Assembly (NCBI RefSeq): GCF_900005615.1
Contig: NZ_LN832559.1
Location: 2,138,837 to 2,202,836 of the forward strand
Length of the DNA stretch: 64,000 bases
Source of the DNA: Paracoccus aminovorans
GTDB taxonomy: Bacteria > Pseudomonadota > Alphaproteobacteria > Rhodobacterales > Rhodobacteraceae
Reading direction: 5' to 3'
Made by a program: the position numbers and the translations under genes. This document shows, piece after piece, positions 1-8,357 of the stretch; the first letter of the stretch is position 1; the number at the start of each line of letters is the position of its first letter. The notes under the pieces were generated by a model. It had not been told where the DNA came from. It ran no database searches and was given only the letters and a program-made list of their open reading frames with translations.

Positions 1-1166
1 CCCTCGGCCGCGAGCCCGGCCAGGATCAGGCTGACCGAGGCGCGCAGGTCGGTCGCCATCACCGGCGCCCCGCGCAGCTTCTCGACGCCGTGGACGGTGG
101 CATGGCCGCCGTGGACCTCGATCCGGGCGCCCATGCGGGTCAGTTCGGGGGCGTGCATGAAGCGGTTCTCGAAAATCCTCTCTTCCAGAACCGAGCTGCC
201 CTCGGCCGTGCAGAGCAGCGCCATCATCTGCGCCTGCAGGTCGGTCGGGAAGCCGGGGAAGGGTTCGGTCACCACGTCGACGGCGCGCACCCGGCCGTTC
301 TTGCGCGAGACCTTGAGGCCGCGGTCGGTCTCGACCACGTCGATGCCGGCCGCGTCCAGCTTTTCGCAGAAGGCGGCGACCAGATCGATGCGACCGCCGA
401 GGCATTCGACCTCGCCGCCGCAGATTGCCGGAGCCAGCATATAGGTGCCCAGCTCGATCCGGTCGGTGACCACGGGATGGGTGGCGCCGCCCAGGCTGCG
501 CACGCCCTCGACGGTGATGGTCGAACTGCCCTCGCCCTCGATCTGCGCGCCCATGCGGCGCAGGCATTCGGCAAGGTCGACGATCTCGGGCTCGCGCGCG
601 GCGTTGTTGATGACGGTGGTGCCGCGCGCCAGCGTCGCCGCCATCAGCGCGTTCTCGGTCGCGCCGACCGAGACCAGCGGAAAGTCGATCACCGCCCCCT
701 TCAGCCCGCCGGCGGGCGCCTTGGCATGGACATAGCCCTCGCGCAGGTCCAGCTCCGCCCCCATCGCCTCGAGCGCCTTCAGATGCAGATCCACCGGCCG
801 CGCGCCGATGGCGCAGCCGCCGGGCAGCGAGACCACCGCATGGCCGTCCCGCGCCAGCATCGGCCCCAGCACCAGGATCGAAGCCCGCATCTTGCGCACG
901 ATGTCGTAGTCGGCGGTATGGCTGGTCAGGTCGTGGCTGGACAGCGCCAGCACCTGGCCGTCCTGCAGGCTGGCCACCTCGGCCCCCAGCGATTGCAGCA
1001 GCGCGGTCATGGTGCGGATGTCCGACAGCCGCGGTGCGTTGGTCAGCGTCAGCGGCTGGTCGGTCAGCAGCGTCGCGGGCATCAGCGTCAGGCAGGCATT
1101 CTTGGCGCCGGCGATGGGAATTTCGCCCTTGAGCGGCCCGTTGCCCCTTACAATGATCTGGTCCAT
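1..1166 (-). CDS. murA: UDP-N-acetylglucosamine 1-carboxyvinyltransferase (3' end cut by window)
   Basis: Transfers enolpyruvate from PEP to UDP-GlcNAc, the first committed step of peptidoglycan synthesis, in the cytoplasm. The reverse-strand frame is open from the ATG at 1166 to the window edge, about 388 residues of a family that usually has about 420, so only the C-terminal tail is missing. It starts [16 protein letters not shown] and has the KNA motif near residue 22. The PEP-binding active-site cysteine lies in [15 protein letters not shown] (Cys118, equivalent to Cys115 of E. coli). A small conserved gene ends one base upstream, so the two are probably co-transcribed. Identification is firm. 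Confidence 0.97.
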   Translation of the reverse strand, partial: MDQIIVRGNGPLKGEIPIAGAKNACLTLMPATLLTDQPLTLTNAPRLSDIRTMTALLQSLGAEVASLQDGQVLALSSHDLTSHTADYDIVRKMRASILVLGPMLARDGHAVVSLPGGCAIGARPVDLHLKALEAMGAELDLREGYVHAKAPAGGLKGAVIDFPLVSVGATENALMAATLARGTTVINNAAREPEIVDLAECLRRMGAQIEGEGSSTITVEGVRSLGGATHPVVTDRIELGTYMLAPAICGGEVECLGGRIDLVAAFCEKLDAAGIDVVETDRGLKVSRKNGRVRAVDVVTEPFPGFPTDLQAQMMALLCTAEGSSVLEERIFENRFMHAPELTRMGARIEVHGGHATVHGVEKLRGAPVMATDLRASVSLILAGLAAE

Positions 1167-1352
1167 CTAATCCTCGTTCCCGGGCGCGCCCTGATCCGGC
1201 GTCTGTTGCCCTTGCTGCTCGTCCTGCGACTCTTCCGCCGCGCGCGCCCGCCCCTGCGCCTTGCGCCGCGCGAGATTGGCCCGCAGGGCGGCCTTGAGCC
1301 GCGCTTCGCGTGGATCGCCCTGGGGGTTGCGGGGTGATTTCGTCATGCTCAC
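1167..1352 (-). CDS. small conserved charged protein upstream of murA
   Basis: A 61-codon gene of unknown function. The product is very rich in Arg, Ala, Gln and Glu, with no membrane segment or signal peptide, and ends in an acidic tail (GAPGNED). The first codon is GTG at 1352; an ATG two codons downstream (1346) gives MTKSPRNPQGDPREARL and may be the true start. Its TAG stop sits directly against the murA start, which suggests an operon with murA. I think short basic proteins of this kind precede murA in Rhodobacteraceae, but no function is recognised. Confidence 0.7.
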   Translation of the reverse strand: MSMTKSPRNPQGDPREARLKAALRANLARRKAQGRARAAEESQDEQQGQQTPDQGAPGNED

Positions 1353-1492
1353 CCTGTTAGCGCCCTTGCCCGCTTGCGTCCAGCGGCGGCAGGGCTGCGC
1401 GGGGCTGATCGGCGGCGGATGGCAAAGCGCGATTTTTTGGAGATCCCCCCTTGCGCCCCCCGACCGGTTCGGTCTAAAGCCCCGCCCACGAT

Positions 1493-1567
1493 GCTGTGGT
1501 AGCTCAGTGGTAGAGCACCCCCTTGGTAAGGGGGAGGTCGAGAGTTCAATCCTCTCTCACAGCACCA
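1493..1567 (+). tRNA. tRNA-Thr (anticodon GGT)
   Basis: A complete cloverleaf. The seven-base acceptor stem GCTGTGG pairs with TCACAGC (last pair G-T), the anticodon stem is CCCCC/GGGGG with loop TTGGTAA (anticodon GGT), the T-arm contains the GGTTC-like AGAGTTCAATCCTCT, and an encoded CCA ends at 1567. The 3' end is followed at once by phage-like and insertion-sequence remnants, so the gene may have served as an integration site. Confidence 0.96.
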
Positions 1568-1591
1568 TTCTCCAACCAGCAATTGCTAGGC

Positions 1592-1639
1592 GTTTTGCGC
1601 AATCCGGCCCTGCATTCCGGCTTTTGCATTGCGCAGAAC
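1592..1639. repeat. imperfect inverted repeat between tRNA-Thr and phage-like gene
   Basis: Arms at 1592-1603 (GTTTTGCGCAAT) and 1628-1639 (ATTGCGCAGAAC) pair with one mismatch around a 24-base middle that itself carries CCGG twice. It could be an operator or a structured leader for the downstream phage-like gene. There is no T-run, so a terminator is less likely. Confidence 0.45.
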
Positions 1640-1734
1640 GAAGCGGGACCAAGCGTACGGTCGCGGCAGGAAATTGGCAAAGCCTGTTCCTGTTTCGGTC
1701 ACGATTCGCGCCCCACCCACGAAGGAACGACAGC

Positions 1735-2226
1735 ATGAGCCGGCCCGTCCTCGACGCGATCCGCGCCGTCCTGAAATTCAAGGACACGGCGACGATCAGC
1801 GAAATCGCCAAGTATGCCGGCATGACGCACAAGCAGGTGCTGGACGTGGTGAACGCCAACGGCACAATGGTCTGGCGCAACCGGAAGAATGGGCACATCA
1901 CCAAGGTCGATCCGCGCGCCGTCCATCGCCAGCAGCTTGTCGAAAGCGACCGCTACTATTTCCGCGATAGCTGCGGCGCATGGAGCCATGAGGGATACTG
2001 CCTGCGCTTCAAAGGCCATGACGATCTGCGCCAGCAGCTTGAGAGCAAGCATTGGACCGGCGGTATTGGCGATAGCTGGCAGATCACAAAGGTAGAGGAC
2101 ACGCCGGAACACCGCGCGGCGCTTGAGGCCGCCGGGCTGACTCTGTGGTCCGAAGCCGAGGCCGACGAGCGGCTTTGGACGGAACCCGCCCACCCCCGCG
2201 ACCAGATCACCAAGGAGAGGACATGA
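1735..2226 (+). CDS. phage-like hypothetical protein with possible N-terminal HTH
   Basis: A 163-residue protein of unknown function starting at ATG 1735 behind GAAGGAACGACAGC. Residues about 10-45 (TATISEIAKYAGMTHKQVLDVVN) look like a short helix-turn-helix, followed by a basic segment (WRNRKNGHITKV). The rest holds paired aromatics and two cysteines (DSCGAWSHEGYC). Its stop overlaps the start of the next gene by four bases (ATGA), as in phage early operons. The position just behind tRNA-Thr, the lack of a core-genome counterpart that I recognise and the decayed neighbours suggest a leftover of an integrated element. Confidence 0.6.
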   Translation: MSRPVLDAIRAVLKFKDTATISEIAKYAGMTHKQVLDVVNANGTMVWRNRKNGHITKVDPRAVHRQQLVESDRYYFRDSCGAWSHEGYCLRFKGHDDLRQQLESKHWTGGIGDSWQITKVEDTPEHRAALEAAGLTLWSEAEADERLWTEPAHPRDQITKERT

Positions 2227-2426
2227 GCGACTGGCAACCGATAAGCACCGCGCCGAAGGATGGGACAAAAATCGACCTCTGGACCGGCTATAACGAGCGC
2301 GCCGCAGACGCCATGTGGCTGGGGCGCGTCGATGTCGCATCCGAAGCTGCGCGCGACACCTCGGCAGGTGACTCTGCAAGATCTGCAGGACATCGCCAAG
2401 ATCAAGCAGCCGCCGGATCGCTATGA
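2223..2426 (+). pseudogene. DUF551-like phage protein, truncated and fused to foreign sequence
   Basis: The N-terminus MSDWQPISTAPKDGTKIDLW is the typical opening of short phage/prophage proteins of the DUF551 kind (W-x-P-x-x-x-A-P-K-D-G). Agreement stops after about AMWLGRVDV (near 2335). The frame then runs into unrelated low-quality sequence. In the +1 frame the same DNA reads LRATPRQVTLQDLQDIAKIKQ and ends with a stop at 2451, which looks like the 3' end of another, unrecognised gene. A deletion has probably joined two genes near 2335-2345. Confidence 0.5.
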
Positions 2427-2511
2427 CATCGTAGCTGCCCTGGCAGAGTGAGCTGCTGCCGGTTTCGTGGACACGAAGATAAGATCGTGATCAAGGAGCT
2501 GGAGTGCAGGT

Positions 2512-2690
2512 ATGACGAGACGGAAGTTCAGCCGTGAGTTCAAAGTCGAGGCCGTGAGGCTGATGACGGACCGTGGCGTTGCGGTAGCGCAGGCGGCCCT
2601 GGATCTTTACGTTGCGGAGAGCGTACTGCGCCGCCGGATTCGGGAACTGACCACAACCCCGACCACAGCATTCCCCCCGGAACGGGCAGA
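2512..2690 (+). pseudogene. IS3-family transposase OrfA, N-terminal fragment
   Basis: MTRRKFSREFKVEAVRLMTD followed by an R-G-V-A-V-A-Q-A-A helix-turn-helix and SVLRRRIREL is the start of an IS3-type OrfA (helix-turn-helix, DNA-binding part). The family pattern continues to the TTAFP motif near 2675 and is then lost through a run of extra C bases near 2674-2680. No leucine zipper and no OrfB follow. The preceding 50 bases (GGTTTCGTGGACACGAAG) resemble an IS3 left end. The fragment is cut off about 70 bases before the end of the LysR gene on the other strand. Confidence 0.75.
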
Positions 2691-2756
2691 CTGGGGCAAA
2701 TCCGGCTTCTTCACCGGCCAGCCGGGAAAGTCGCTCCCGATCGCCCTGCGGCGCGA

Positions 2757-3662
2757 TCAGCCGGCATCCGCAGCCTGCTCGGCCTCGATCCAGGACAGGA
2801 AGGCCTGCCGCGCCCGGCGCCGGGCCGCATCCATGGGGACCATGCCGGACTGCGTCAGATAATAGTCGAAGTCCTCGAGCACGAAAATGTCGGAAAGCGG
2901 CACCAGCCGACCCTCGGCCAAGTCGGGCTTGATCATCGCCAGCGAGCATAACGCCACGCCCTGCCCCGCCAGAGCGGCGGCACGCAAAAGGTTGAAATCC
3001 TCGAAGATCGCGCCGGGCAGCCGATCCGGCACCGCCTGCCCGGCCCGGCTCAGCCAGGTCCGCCAGCCCGTCGGGTCGCTGTCATGCAAAAGCCCGACCT
3101 TGAGCAGCCAGCGCGATGTCGGTTCCGCCGGCGCCGAACCGACCAGCGCAGGGCTGGCGACCGGCACGCTGCGCCCCGACAGGAAGGGCCGGGACGAGAT
3201 GCCCTCGCCCGCGGGACAGGAATCGCCGAAGGTGAAGGCCAGATCGGTCGTGGCGAAGTCGATGTCATGGCCATGATGGGCATAGACCACGCGCAGCTGG
3301 ATCTCCGGATGCTGCACCCGGAAACGCGGCAGCCGCGGGATCAGCCAGCAGATCGCCACCGACGGAATGGCCGCCACCACCAGCGCCCCGTCCGAGACCG
3401 CCGGGCGCGCCCGCCGGCAGGCGGCGTCGATCGCATCGAAGGCCATCGTCAGATCGCGGGCCAGCGATGCCCCACGCGGCAACAGCACCGGAACCCGGCC
3501 GCTGCGGTCGAACAGCGGCGCCCCCACCCATTCCTCCAGATGCCTGATCTGATGGCTGACGGCGGGCTGGGTCACGAACAGGCTGTCGGCGGCGGCGCGG
3601 AAACTGCCGATCCGGGCCACGGCTTCGAAGGCGCGCAAGGCATTCAGCGGCGGCTGCGCCAT
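2757..3662 (-). CDS. LysR-family transcriptional regulator (GcvA-like)
   Basis: A 301-residue LysR regulator. The N-terminal winged helix-turn-helix is at residues 5-65 (LRAFEAVARIGSFRAAADSL, then TQPAVSHQIRHLEE and GAPLFDR). The effector-binding domain occupies about 90-300. It is divergent from the creatinase gene with a 104-base shared promoter region, the usual arrangement in which a LysR protein controls its neighbour. I infer that it regulates creatinase and the binding-protein gene in response to creatine or a related compound; the ligand cannot be read from sequence. The 3' end borders IS3 debris. Confidence 0.9.
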   Translation of the reverse strand: MAQPPLNALRAFEAVARIGSFRAAADSLFVTQPAVSHQIRHLEEWVGAPLFDRSGRVPVLLPRGASLARDLTMAFDAIDAACRRARPAVSDGALVVAAIPSVAICWLIPRLPRFRVQHPEIQLRVVYAHHGHDIDFATTDLAFTFGDSCPAGEGISSRPFLSGRSVPVASPALVGSAPAEPTSRWLLKVGLLHDSDPTGWRTWLSRAGQAVPDRLPGAIFEDFNLLRAAALAGQGVALCSLAMIKPDLAEGRLVPLSDIFVLEDFDYYLTQSGMVPMDAARRRARQAFLSWIEAEQAADAG

Positions 3663-3684
3663 CGGTCCATTACATGAGGAAAAC

Positions 3685-3698
3685 TTATCATCTGATTA
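3685..3698. promoter_or_regulatory. candidate LysR operator between lysR and creatinase
   Basis: TTATCA-TC-TGATTA is a near-perfect dyad in the only AT-rich part of the divergent intergenic region. From T3686 to A3698 it fits the T-N11-A pattern of LysR boxes. It lies 23 bases from the regulator start and about 70 bases upstream of the creatinase start. Confidence 0.45.
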
Positions 3699-3766
3699 CA
3701 AAACCTCCTTTGACGCACGGCCTCGCAAACCGCACCCTGAAGGAAATCTAACGCAAGGAGGGTCCG

Positions 3767-4999
3767 ATGACCAAGCGCGAAAGACTTCAGGACTTCGTCG
3801 GCAACGGCGAGAAGGCCAAGGGCACCTTCTCGGCCGGCGAGATGCAGCGCCGGCTGGACGCGATCCGCAAGCACATGGCCGACAACGGCATCGACGCGGC
3901 GCTGTTCACGTCCTACCATAACATCAACTATTACGCCGATTTCCTGTATTGCCAGTTCGGGCGGCGCTACGGGTTCTTCGTCGACCAGGACCATGCGACC
4001 TCGATCAGCGCCGGCATCGACGGCGGCCAGCCCTGGCGCCGGACCTTCGGCGGCAAGAACCTGACCTATACCGACTGGCAAAAGGACAATTACTTCCACG
4101 CCCTGCGCCAGGTGGTCGGCGGCGCCAAGCGCATCGGGATCGAGTTCGACCACGTCAACATCGACCTGCTGACCCTGCTGAAGGCCGAGTTCCCGGGCGT
4201 GGAATTCGTCGACATCGCCGCCCCCGCCATGCGCCTTCGGATGATCAAATCCGGCGAGGAAATCGCCCATATCACCGAGATGGCCCGCATCGCCGACCTG
4301 GGCGGCGCGGCTTGCGTCGAGGCGACCGCCGTGGGTGCGCCCGAACACGAGGTCGCGCTGCATTCGACCGCCACCATGGTGCGCGAGATCGCGAAATCCT
4401 GGCCCGAGGCCGAGCTTCTGGACACCTGGACCTGGTTCCAGTCCGGCATCAACACCGACGGCGCGCACAACCCCGTCACCTCGCGCCGCATCGAGGCCGG
4501 CGACATCCTGTCCCTGAACTGCTTCCCGATGGTCGCCGGCTATTACGTCGCGCTGGAACGCACGCTTTTCGCCGAACATGCCAGCGACGAGCATCTCCGC
4601 CTGTGGGACTTCAACTGCCAGGTCCACGACCGCGGCAAGGAACTGCTGGTGCCGGGCGCGAAATGCTCCGAGATCGCGGCCGAGCTGAACGAGATGTATG
4701 CCGCCGAGAACCTGCTGCAATACCGCAGCTTCGGCTATGGCCACAGCTTCGGCGTGCTCTGCCACTATTACGGCCGCGAGGCCGGGCTGGAACTGCGCGA
4801 GGATTGCGACACCGTGCTGGAACCCGGCATGGTCGTCAGCATGGAGCCGATGATCACCATCCCCGAGGGCCTGCCGGGCGCCGGCGGCTATCGCGAACAC
4901 GATATCCTGGTGATCGAAGAGGCCGGCAACCGCAACATCACCGGTTTCCCCTACGGCCCCGAGCATCTGATCGTGAAGGGCAAGGCCAAGGCCGCCTGA
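3767..4999 (+). CDS. creatinase (creatine amidinohydrolase)
   Basis: Hydrolyses creatine to sarcosine and urea in the cytoplasm. The 410 residues match the size and fold of Pseudomonas putida creatinase: an N-terminal prolidase-like domain with FTSYHNINYYADFLYC, then an M24 pita-bread domain. Catalytic His234 lies in FQSGINTDGAHNPVT, with Glu264 (ALERT), Glu360 (VSMEPM) and the GGYREHDIL histidine near 378; each numbered site is offset by two from the P. putida enzyme. As in creatinases, the M24 metal ligands are not all kept. A strong AGGAGGG (3757-3763) sets the start. The next gene, 131 bases on, is a solute-binding protein. Ordinary M24 aminopeptidase is the alternative but fits less well. 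Confidence 0.93.
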   Translation: MTKRERLQDFVGNGEKAKGTFSAGEMQRRLDAIRKHMADNGIDAALFTSYHNINYYADFLYCQFGRRYGFFVDQDHATSISAGIDGGQPWRRTFGGKNLTYTDWQKDNYFHALRQVVGGAKRIGIEFDHVNIDLLTLLKAEFPGVEFVDIAAPAMRLRMIKSGEEIAHITEMARIADLGGAACVEATAVGAPEHEVALHSTATMVREIAKSWPEAELLDTWTWFQSGINTDGAHNPVTSRRIEAGDILSLNCFPMVAGYYVALERTLFAEHASDEHLRLWDFNCQVHDRGKELLVPGAKCSEIAAELNEMYAAENLLQYRSFGYGHSFGVLCHYYGREAGLELREDCDTVLEPGMVVSMEPMITIPEGLPGAGGYREHDILVIEEAGNRNITGFPYGPEHLIVKGKAKAA

Positions 5000-5130
5000 C
5001 CCCCTGGGCGCTGCCGCCCGCCGGCGGCGGCGCACCCCCGCAACACCTGCCTGCCGCGGCCAGACCGCGACGGGCCAAAGCTGCGGCCAACGCGGTCCGA
5101 AAGACAGCACCCCCAACAGGAGAGCCCGAA

Positions 5131-6207
5131 ATGAACAAGACCATCATCCTGACCACGGCCGTGACGCTGCTCGCCACCACCGCATCGGCCGCCGAAATCA
5201 CCGTCATGTCCTGGGGCGGCACCTATGGCCAAAGCCAGGTCGAGGCCTATCACAAGCCCTTTACGGCCCAGACCGGCATCAAGGTCGTCTCTTTGGACAG
5301 CGACAACCCCGCCATCCCGCTCAAGGCGCAGGTCGAGGCCGGGAACGTCTCGATCAACGTCGCCGATGTCGAATATGCCGATGCGGTCCGCCTGTGCGAC
5401 GAGGGACTGCTCGAACCGATCGACCCGTCGGCCCTGCCGCCCGCCCCCGACGGCACCCCGGCCACCGAGGACTTCCTGCCCCAGGGCCTGTCCGACTGCG
5501 CCGTCGGCTCGATCGTGTTCTCGACCATCGTGGCCTATGACCGCAGCAAGTTCGCCGACGCCAAGCCGCAGACCATCGCCGATTTCTTCGACACCGGAAA
5601 ATTCCCCGGCAAGCGCGGCATCAAGAAGGTGCCCAAGGCCGTGCTGGAGATGGCGCTGATGGGCGACGGCGTGCCGGCGGACCAGGTCTATGCGGTGCTG
5701 GGCACGCCCGAAGGGGTCGACCGCGCCTTTGCCAAGCTGGACAGCATCAAGAAGGACATCGTCTGGTGGGAATCCGGGGCGCAGGCGCCGCAGCTGCTGG
5801 CCGACGGCGAGGTGGCGATGACCATGGCCTATAACGGCCGGATCTTCGGCGCCGCCGTCGCCGAGGGCAAGCCCTTCAACATCGTCTGGGACGGGCAGGT
5901 CTATGAATACAACCTGTTCGTGATCCCGAAGGGAGCGAAGAAGCAGGAACAGGCGCTGGAGTTCATCAAGTTCGCCACCGACACCCAGCGGCTTGCGGAC
6001 CAGGCGAAATGGATCAGCTACGGCCCCGCGCGCAAGTCCTCGGCCGGGCTCGTCGGCCTCTACCAGGACGGCAAGACCGAAATGGCCCCGCATATGCCGA
6101 CCAACCCCGCCAATATGACCAACGCACTGGGCTCGTCCTACGAGTTCTGGATCGATCACGAATCGGAACTGGCCGAGCGTTTCGGTGCCTGGCTGAGCCA
6201 GGGCTAA
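5131..6207 (+). CDS. ABC transporter periplasmic binding protein (spermidine/putrescine type)
   Basis: A 358-residue exported binding protein. It has a signal peptide of about 20 residues (MNKTIILTTAVTLLATTASA|AE), then the opening ITVMSWGGTYGQSQVEAYHK typical of the PotD/SBP_bac_8 group. Tryptophan-rich ligand-cleft segments (DIVWWESGAQAPQLLADGEV) and the late AMTMAYNGRI block follow. The start is at ATG 5131 behind AACAGGAGAG. It follows creatinase on the same strand, so the cargo is plausibly creatine or a guanidino/amine compound (inference). No permease or ATPase gene lies nearby, so the transporter is completed elsewhere or has been lost. Confidence 0.88.
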   Translation: MNKTIILTTAVTLLATTASAAEITVMSWGGTYGQSQVEAYHKPFTAQTGIKVVSLDSDNPAIPLKAQVEAGNVSINVADVEYADAVRLCDEGLLEPIDPSALPPAPDGTPATEDFLPQGLSDCAVGSIVFSTIVAYDRSKFADAKPQTIADFFDTGKFPGKRGIKKVPKAVLEMALMGDGVPADQVYAVLGTPEGVDRAFAKLDSIKKDIVWWESGAQAPQLLADGEVAMTMAYNGRIFGAAVAEGKPFNIVWDGQVYEYNLFVIPKGAKKQEQALEFIKFATDTQRLADQAKWISYGPARKSSAGLVGLYQDGKTEMAPHMPTNPANMTNALGSSYEFWIDHESELAERFGAWLSQG

Positions 6208-6244
6208 CCCCACCGCCGACGGCAGGTTTTCCGCGGTCGGCGCC

Positions 6245-6294
6245 GGCAGGCCGAGCCTGGCATTTCCCCTCCCAAATGCCAGGCACGGCCTGCC
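6245..6294. terminator. long hairpin downstream of the binding-protein gene
   Basis: Twenty-one-base arms at 6245-6265 and 6274-6294 pair with one A-A mismatch around the loop CCCCTCCC. No T-run follows, so it is either a Rho-type or retained 3'-end hairpin, or an attenuator ahead of the small membrane peptide gene. Confidence 0.55.
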
Positions 6295-6434
6295 GCAGGA
6301 CCTCTCGGGCGTCCGCTCGAACCTCCTTTCCGGCGGCCGGCGTGCCGGCGGAATACTGCGCGGCGGAACCTTGCCCGCGCGGCGGCGTTCCGATTGCAAC
6401 CGCCTGCGCGGCCTGCACAAATGGAGGAGAAAGC

Positions 6435-6512
6435 ATGAAGGGCATCATCGCCTGGCTTCTGGGGGTCCCGATCATCGTGATCATTCTGCTGTATGTGACC
6501 GGCATCTTCTGA
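6435..6512 (+). CDS. 25-residue single-pass membrane peptide
   Basis: A very short gene, MKGIIAWLLGVPIIVIILLY plus VTGIF and a TGA stop. Nearly the whole product is one hydrophobic helix. It is supported by an excellent ribosome binding site (GGAGGAGA, 6423-6430, five bases from the ATG) and by a canonical terminator 14 bases after the stop. I recall near-identical peptides in other alphaproteobacterial genomes, so I regard it as real, but no function is known to me. It may share the upstream transcript or have its own promoter. Confidence 0.72.
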   Translation: MKGIIAWLLGVPIIVIILLYVTGIF

Positions 6513-6525
6513 TCCGAAGATCCGC

Positions 6526-6555
6526 AAGCGCCCGGAGCCCACCTCCGGGCGTTTC
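6526..6555 (+). terminator. Rho-independent terminator after the small peptide gene
   Basis: Stem CGCCCGGAG (6529-6537) and CTCCGGGCG (6543-6551) with loop CCCAC, preceded by AA and followed by TTT. Confidence 0.75.
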
Positions 6556-6838
6556 CCTGACCAGTCCCTGGGAGCGCAACTGGGCGATCGCCCACCCCCC
6601 GAAGAACCTGGTTTCCGGCGGCATCCGGAACCCGCAGCGCATCGCGCCACCGTCATCACCCCTTTTACTGCATAACATTATGGCCGCCCGCCTGGGACGG
6701 CTTCAACGCTTGGCCGGTTTCATACCGTCGCCCGGCGCGACCCGGCGCGGCGGGCATTGATCGTGGCCGCGGGCTTTGGCATGACGGCGCTGTTCTTCCG
6801 GCGCCTGCTGCGGCGCCGCCAACCCAAAAGGATCGAAC

Positions 6839-7189
6839 ATGTCCGAGATCAAACGCGTCGAGACCGGCCCCCGCATGAGCCAGGCGGTCGTCCACAACGG
6901 CATCGTCTACCTGGCCGGCCAGGTCGGCAAGCCCGGCGAATCGGTGACCGAACAGACCCGCGAGGTGCTGGCCCAAGTCGACCGGCTGCTGGCCGAATGC
7001 GGCTCGGACAAGACCCGCATCCTGACGGCCCAGGTCTGGATCGCCGACATGGCCGATTTCGCCGAGATGAATGCCGTCTGGGACGCCTGGGTGCCGGCCG
7101 GGCACACACCCGCCCGCGCCACCGGCGAATCCAAGCTGGCGACCCCCGACTACAAGGTCGAGGTCATCGTGGTCGCGGCGCAGAACTGA
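6839..7189 (+). CDS. RidA/YjgF family enamine/imine deaminase
   Basis: A 116-residue RidA-family protein of typical length. Members hydrolyse reactive enamine/imine intermediates released by PLP enzymes such as threonine dehydratase. The family pattern is clear: the opening KRVETGPRMSQAVVHNGIVY, then LAGQVG, the central VDRLLAECG, and the C-terminal GHTPARATGESKLATPDYKVEV. The catalytic Arg of canonical RidA corresponds to the RAT segment. The start ATG 6839 follows AAAGGATCGAAC. The gene ends inside the last codons of lpxB on the other strand (26-base convergent overlap), so no terminator lies between them. Confidence 0.92.
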   Translation: MSEIKRVETGPRMSQAVVHNGIVYLAGQVGKPGESVTEQTREVLAQVDRLLAECGSDKTRILTAQVWIADMADFAEMNAVWDAWVPAGHTPARATGESKLATPDYKVEVIVVAAQN

Positions 7190-8327
7190 TCGCGCTCAGC
7201 ACGGACCGCGCGGCGCGCAGGCCCGGAGCCTCGCCGCCGCGCCCCAGCCGCTGCATGGTCAGCTCCATCGCCGCGACCTGCTCGGCCCGCTCCTCGGGCA
7301 TCTCGATCAGCCGATAGAGCGCCTGCGACATCGGCCCCGGCTGGCAGGCGCGGCCCAGGAACTCGGGCACCGCGCGGGTCTCGCTGACCAGGTTCACCAG
7401 CGTCACCGTATCGGTCCGCAGCAGCAGGCCGATGATCAGGCGGCTCAGCGGCGCCACGTCATAGCCGACCACCATCGGCACGCCGTTCGCCGCCAGATCC
7501 AGGCTGACCGTCCCCGAGGCCGCCAGCGCCAGATCCGCGGCGGCAAAGGCCGCGCGCCTTTCCTCGGGGCTTTCGACCACCACCGGCGCCGTCGGCCAAC
7601 GGCGCGCCATCTCGCGCACCAGGCCCGAGACGCCGCGGACCGTGGGAATCACCACCCGGATCTCGGGCACGCGGTCGCGCAGCCGCATCAGCGCCTCGTC
7701 GAAGCGCGGACCCAGCCGCCCCACCTCGGTCCGCCGCGACCCCGGCAGGCACAGCACCAGCGGCGCATCGGCCGCAATGTCGTTCGTCACCCGAAAGGCG
7801 GCGGCCTCGGCCGCACCCGCCACCGGCTCGGCGACGATGGGGTGGCCGACGAAATCGCAGCTCATGCCGGCCGCCTGCATCAGGGGCGGCTCGAAGGGCA
7901 GGATCGCCAGCACATGATCGATCACCTCGGCCATCTTCCTCGCCCGCCCGGGACGCCAGGCCCAGACCGAGGGAGCGACGTAATGGACGGTGCGCAGGTC
8001 CGGATCCAGCGCCCGCGCCGCCCGCGCCACACGCAGGCAGAAATCCGGGCTGTCGATGGTGATCAGCGCATCCGGCTTGGCCTCGGCCACGGCGCGGGCG
8101 GTCTCGGCGATGCGCGCCTTCAGCGCGCGGTATTTCGGCAGCACCTCCCAGATGCCCATCAGGCTCAGCTCTTCCATGGGAAAGCGGCTGTCCAGCCCCC
8201 GAGCCGCCATGGCCGGCCCGCCCACGCCCAGGAATTCGGCACCCGGATCGAGCGTTTTCAGCCCGGCCATCAAGGCGCCGCCCAGATTGTCGCCCGAGGG
8301 CTCGCCGGCGATCAGGAAGAACTTCAT
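7164..8327 (-). CDS. lpxB: lipid-A-disaccharide synthase
   Basis: Condenses UDP-2,3-diacylglucosamine with lipid X to form the lipid A disaccharide at the inner membrane surface. It has 387 residues, the usual family length. MKFFLIAGEPSGDNLGGALM is the diagnostic N-terminus; DSPDFCLRVAR and HYVAPSVWAWRPGRARKM, then LPGSRRTEV and AASGTVSLDLA, follow in the right order. It is the last gene of the fabZ-lpxA-lpxI-lpxB set. It is separated from lpxI by a 164-base gap filled with hairpin repeats, and its 3' end overlaps ridA. Confidence 0.97.
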   Translation of the reverse strand: MKFFLIAGEPSGDNLGGALMAGLKTLDPGAEFLGVGGPAMAARGLDSRFPMEELSLMGIWEVLPKYRALKARIAETARAVAEAKPDALITIDSPDFCLRVARAARALDPDLRTVHYVAPSVWAWRPGRARKMAEVIDHVLAILPFEPPLMQAAGMSCDFVGHPIVAEPVAGAAEAAAFRVTNDIAADAPLVLCLPGSRRTEVGRLGPRFDEALMRLRDRVPEIRVVIPTVRGVSGLVREMARRWPTAPVVVESPEERRAAFAAADLALAASGTVSLDLAANGVPMVVGYDVAPLSRLIIGLLLRTDTVTLVNLVSETRAVPEFLGRACQPGPMSQALYRLIEMPEERAEQVAAMELTMQRLGRGGEAPGLRAARSVLSAISSAPRPR

Positions 8328-8357
8328 CGCGCCGCTCCGCTTGCCATGTTCCAGGAC

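Noticed and set aside
3949..5130. Upstream extension of the binding-protein frame through creatinase
   Set aside because: The true start is ATG 5131, with a ribosome binding site and a signal peptide; the upstream part overlaps creatinase in another frame.
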